In this document: one piece after another, positions 61,377 to 64,000 of the stretch
Layout: each line of letters begins with the position of its first letter
Position numbering within the stretch: position 1 is the stretch's first letter
From: Odobenus rosmarus divergens
Taxonomy: Eukaryota > Chordata > Mammalia > Carnivora > Odobenidae
Length of the DNA: 64,000 bases
Direction of reading: 5' to 3'
Assembly (NCBI RefSeq): GCF_000321225.1
Contig: NW_004450944.1
Coordinates: 382,524 to 446,523 of the forward strand
The notes under the pieces: model-generated
Databases searched by the model: none
Told to the model about the DNA's origin: nothing
The model's input: only the letters and a program-made list of their open reading frames with translations
Position numbers and translations under genes: made by a program

Positions 61377-61583
61377 CTTGCCTTCCCTGATCTGCGGGTA
61401 AACAGGGTAGTAGATACAGGACTTATAGCCTAAACGGAGGATCTCCTTCAGAAAAAACTTGGTGTAGTGCCGAAAGACAGGGTTCAGGGCAAAGTGATAC
61501 AGATGCCCATGTTCTTCACGCTGGTGGTGACTGAAGAAGATGAAATCTTCAATGTTGTAATGGGATCGTATGTACTCTACATC
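61377..61583 (-). CDS. CFAP61: CFAP61 coding exon A (first in transcription order here)
   Basis: This 207 bp exon encodes 69 residues, beginning DVEYIRSHYNIEDF and ending YPVYPQIREGK. The acceptor is ctcttttag (AG at 61584-61585) and the donor is AAG|gtaaaa. The next exon follows in phase 0, and a phase 0 start gives an open frame throughout. The segment is rich in aromatic residues and histidine (FFSHHQREEHGHLYHF, then FRHYTKFFLKEILRLGYKSCIYYP) and precedes the dinucleotide-fold part of the protein. I see no catalytic motif. The gap to the next exon is 3.1 kb. Identification rests on recalled similarity to mammalian CFAP61 together with the in-phase join to the following four exons. I found no convincing preceding exon between 61584 and 64000. 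Confidence 0.9.
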
Positions 61584-62989
61584 CTAAAAGAGAAGAGGGG
61601 AAAGGGCATCTAAGGATGTTTTAAGCAAATGGTGTGCATTTTGTCATGAAAATCTTGTAAATATTACCTCGGGTACAATAGTAAGAAACGTGCTTTTCTC
61701 TCCTGTGATTTACTACCTCATTGTCACTGTTCAATTTTTGAAAACGGAAAATTACATTTCCTGAAAGTTCTGATGGCTCGTCTCTGAAGGGTGACTACAC
61801 AGCTTTGGAGTTTGGTCCTTACAGCCGTGGCTGTTAAAAACCCAGAGAGCCTCGAGTCTCTGCTAGTGGCCAGGTGACAGGACAGCTGCTCATCACCACT
61901 GTTGGACAAGGGGAGCACCAGCTGGTCAGTGTGACTGACTGAACATGTACAAAACTCAGCAGCAGGACAAACACAGCCACTGGTGTTCTCTGGACTCATT
62001 ACTATTCTCTCTTCACCCATTAATGTGGAAACGTGCCATCCCACAGGTCACACACTTTGGCCCGTGTGGCTGGGTTGGCCTACAATAAAACCACAAGACT
62101 AGGCCTTGTCCGTAGGCATTCCTTAAACTTTTTATGCCTCTCAAGTATTCTATTTTTAGCCCGGGGAAAGTAATTTAAAGGACTGGTGTTTACTTATACA
62201 AGAAAATATCAGGCATTCTGCTCCTGTTTCTATGGCTCTAGTTCTGACCACCACTCTTGGTCCCCCACTCTGTGGGCAGGGAAGCAGGAGCTCATCCATG
62301 CTAACTGTGTACTGCTTCTCTTCCCTGCAGTGCACACTGTGGGGTAGGGGCACCATCCAGAGTGAGTGTGACTTTCTCTCATGACAAGAGCACGTAAACA
62401 CACCTGATATGCCGGAAAAATCAAACTATATGCACATTGGAAAGCACCTACTTATATTTCTTCTTATTTTCCACAGTAGAATTGTCCTCAAAGCACACTT
62501 TCCAAAAAAGAGGAATTGGAGAATGCAAGGAACATCATTTGCTCTGTGATCAGCAAAGCTGGCACTAGAAAATTCAGGAAACCGAAGCCTGTATTCAAGC
62601 CCATCAAGGTCCTTTGTCTTTACAGCCTCTGCCACAAAGCACGGAGGAAAGGGGGCTTGGGGTAACCAGGCCAGTGGTGGTAGCTGAGGGCAATTCTGGC
62701 AAGGCCTGACCTTTCCATCTGCACTGACCCTATAATTGCCTTAACCCCCTAAGACTTTTCTTTAATTACCAAGAAGGCATCCCTCATCGTAAGATAAAAT
62801 GAGTAATAAATGGAGAGCTGAGAAATCATTGAAAAACAAAAAGTAAAGAGCCTACAGAGGTTACTAGCTCAAAACAGCATATGGGCCATGTGCACCTAAT
62901 TTTCCTCCCATCCCAAATCCCTTAAAATAACAACAAAAAATTATTTTTAAAGTAATGAGGTGGTGTGATTGGCGACACAAAAGTAGTCT

Positions 62990-63211
62990 ACAGGGCACCT
63001 GCGTGGCTCAGTCGGTTAGGCATCTGCCTTAGGCTCAGGTCATGATCTCAGGGTCTTGGGATCAAGCCCCAAGTTGGGCTCCCTGCTCAAAGGGGAGCCT
63101 GCTTCTCCCTCTCCTCCTTCTGCCTCTCCTCCTGCTCATTCTCTCTCTCTCTCTTTCTATGTCTCGCTCTCACTTTCTCTCAAATAAATAAAAATCTTTA
63201 AAAAAAAAGGC
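62990..63211 (+). mobile_element. CAN-SINE
   Basis: Plus-strand SINE with a lengthened CT-rich middle ('cctctcctcctgctcattct'). The target duplication aaagtagtct is at 62980-62989 and 63212-63221. Confidence 0.9.
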
Positions 63212-63607
63212 AAAGTAGTCTTACCTTCGAAGGAAAGTTCTCTAACACTAGCTTACACCCTTTTAACCTGCCTACCATCTGCCAGGACCACCTACATTGA
63301 AGGTCACAAGAGGAAGCCAGACAACTGATGCCTCTTCCCAATTAGAGACTGGGATGGCCAGCCCTCCCAATGACTGAGTGATGCAACGTAGAAGCACATC
63401 TGTCAAGGATACCCATGCCAGCCAGCCATTACTGATACTGTAATCTTTCATTCATGACTTTCAGGGAAAACTGACAAAGGCAAAAGATCAGAATAGAGAA
63501 ACTACAAATTACTCCAGGGGAAAAGAGGTCGGTCATGGAACAGAAGAGAGTTTGAAGTCGTTGGAATAAGAATTCTATATACAGCCTAATGAGTATTCGA
63601 GGGTGAT

Positions 63608-63667
63608 GACAAAATGAAAACTTCTTCTATATGTATGGACAAAATGAAAACTTCTTGTATATGTATG
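63608..63667 (+). repeat. 30 bp tandem duplication
   Basis: Two adjacent 30 bp units beginning gacaaaatgaaaacttctt and ending tatatgtatg, with one mismatch, just left of the L1 fragment. Confidence 0.93.
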
Positions 63668-63689
63668 CACCTACCACTATTTCTAAAAA

Positions 63690-64000
63690 AATTATTCAAA
63701 GATGTACCGAGTCAAAAAAAGAAATAAATCCAAGAACAAGGATGGTGTAGGATACATTAATGGAATAAAGCCATATGGTCACCTGAACAAATGCCAAAAG
63801 AACATTTGATGAAATTCAACACTCATTCAGAATAACAACTTTTAGAAAACAAGAAATAGAAGAAAACTTCCTTAACTTGATAAAGGATAGATCCCAGAAG
63901 CTTGCAGCAAATATTATATACTAAATGGAGGAAAATACAGAATCATTCCTATTAAAATCAAGAACACCACAATAGTACCCATTATAAACACTACTACTCA
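63690..64000 (+). mobile_element. L1 ORF2 internal fragment at the right edge
   Basis: 'catttgatgaaattcaacac', 'agaaatagaagaaaacttcc' and 'ttaacttgataaaggataga' correspond to the reverse-transcriptase part of L1 ORF2, sense strand, with stops in all frames. It runs out of the window. The left border is uncertain. Confidence 0.8.

Larger units (their letters stand above)
6734..61583 (-). other. CFAP61: CFAP61 gene, internal part (five exons with introns)
   Basis: Seen: five minus-strand coding blocks with AG/GT borders lie in order, and their reading phases join without a break into 246 codons. The joined protein matches what I recall of CFAP61 (C20orf26; FAP61 in Chlamydomonas). Known for the family: CFAP61 belongs to the calmodulin- and spoke-associated complex with CFAP91 and CFAP251, at the base of radial spokes in motile cilia and sperm flagella. 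Loss in mouse and human causes malformed sperm flagella and male infertility. The protein is about 1,240 residues in human, so this window holds roughly a fifth of it, from the middle to the C-terminal half. Inferred: the first exon lies above 64000 and the last below 1. No promoter, start codon, stop codon or polyadenylation site of this gene is in the window. Confidence 0.9.
61584..64000 (-). other. CFAP61 intron upstream of exon A (partial)
   Basis: It contains one SINE and an L1 ORF2-like fragment at the right edge. No acceptor/donor pair with a recognisable CFAP61 piece was found. The open minus-strand frame at 61724-62044 (106 codons) has no recognisable content. Confidence 0.65.

Noticed and set aside
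61724..62044. Possible upstream CFAP61 exon (106-codon minus-strand frame)
   Set aside because: No acceptor/donor pair frames it and the content does not resemble CFAP61.

Overview
The window is intronic and exonic DNA from a mammal, most likely a non-dog caniform carnivore (bear, seal, mustelid or raccoon group). The evidence is at least thirteen tRNA-Lys-type CAN-SINEs with the 'gcctgggtggctcagt...ggttaag' head and a 'caaataaataaataaaatctt' tail, plus L1 3' ends of the carnivore type. The canid-specific young SINE head was not seen. I found no bacterial features, CRISPR array, tRNA or rRNA gene.

One gene could be supported: CFAP61 (cilia- and flagella-associated protein 61, formerly C20orf26), on the minus strand. 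Five coding exons run from high to low coordinates: 61377-61583, 58134-58268, 28168-28295, 12269-12367 and 6734-6902. All have AG/GT boundaries. Their phases join exactly (0/0, 0/0, 0/2, 2/2, 2/0), giving 738 nt or 246 uninterrupted codons. They cover the part of CFAP61 that resembles an FAD/NAD(P) oxidoreductase fold: a VVVGASNVG nucleotide-binding-like turn and a later LILCTGQQ 'ATG-like' segment. Neither the gene start nor its end lies in the window.

Layout, low to high: 1-6733 is a downstream intron with an L1 3' end, two SINEs, MER5-like elements and a pure GGTAGC hexanucleotide array. 6903-12268 is an intron holding a SINE, a palindrome cluster and a complete Tigger-like DNA transposon lying 61 bp from an exon. 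12368-28167 carries MIR, MER5-like and hAT elements, a SINE with an expanded TTTA tail, and a GC-richer stretch with homeodomain-type TAATTA sites. 28296-58133 is a 29.8 kb intron with L1 and SINE insertions, a 198 bp local duplication, a possible enhancer near 40.4-40.7 kb and three RFX X-box-like sites near 45.9-46.3 kb. 58269-61376 and 61584-64000 are short or partial introns with SINEs and an L1 ORF2 fragment at the right edge.

The open frames longer than 60 codons elsewhere are chance frames or repeat fragments. No second gene and no novel multi-gene system is visible. The most worthwhile leads are the intronic duplication, the hexanucleotide array, the X-box-like cluster and the altered nucleotide-binding motif.
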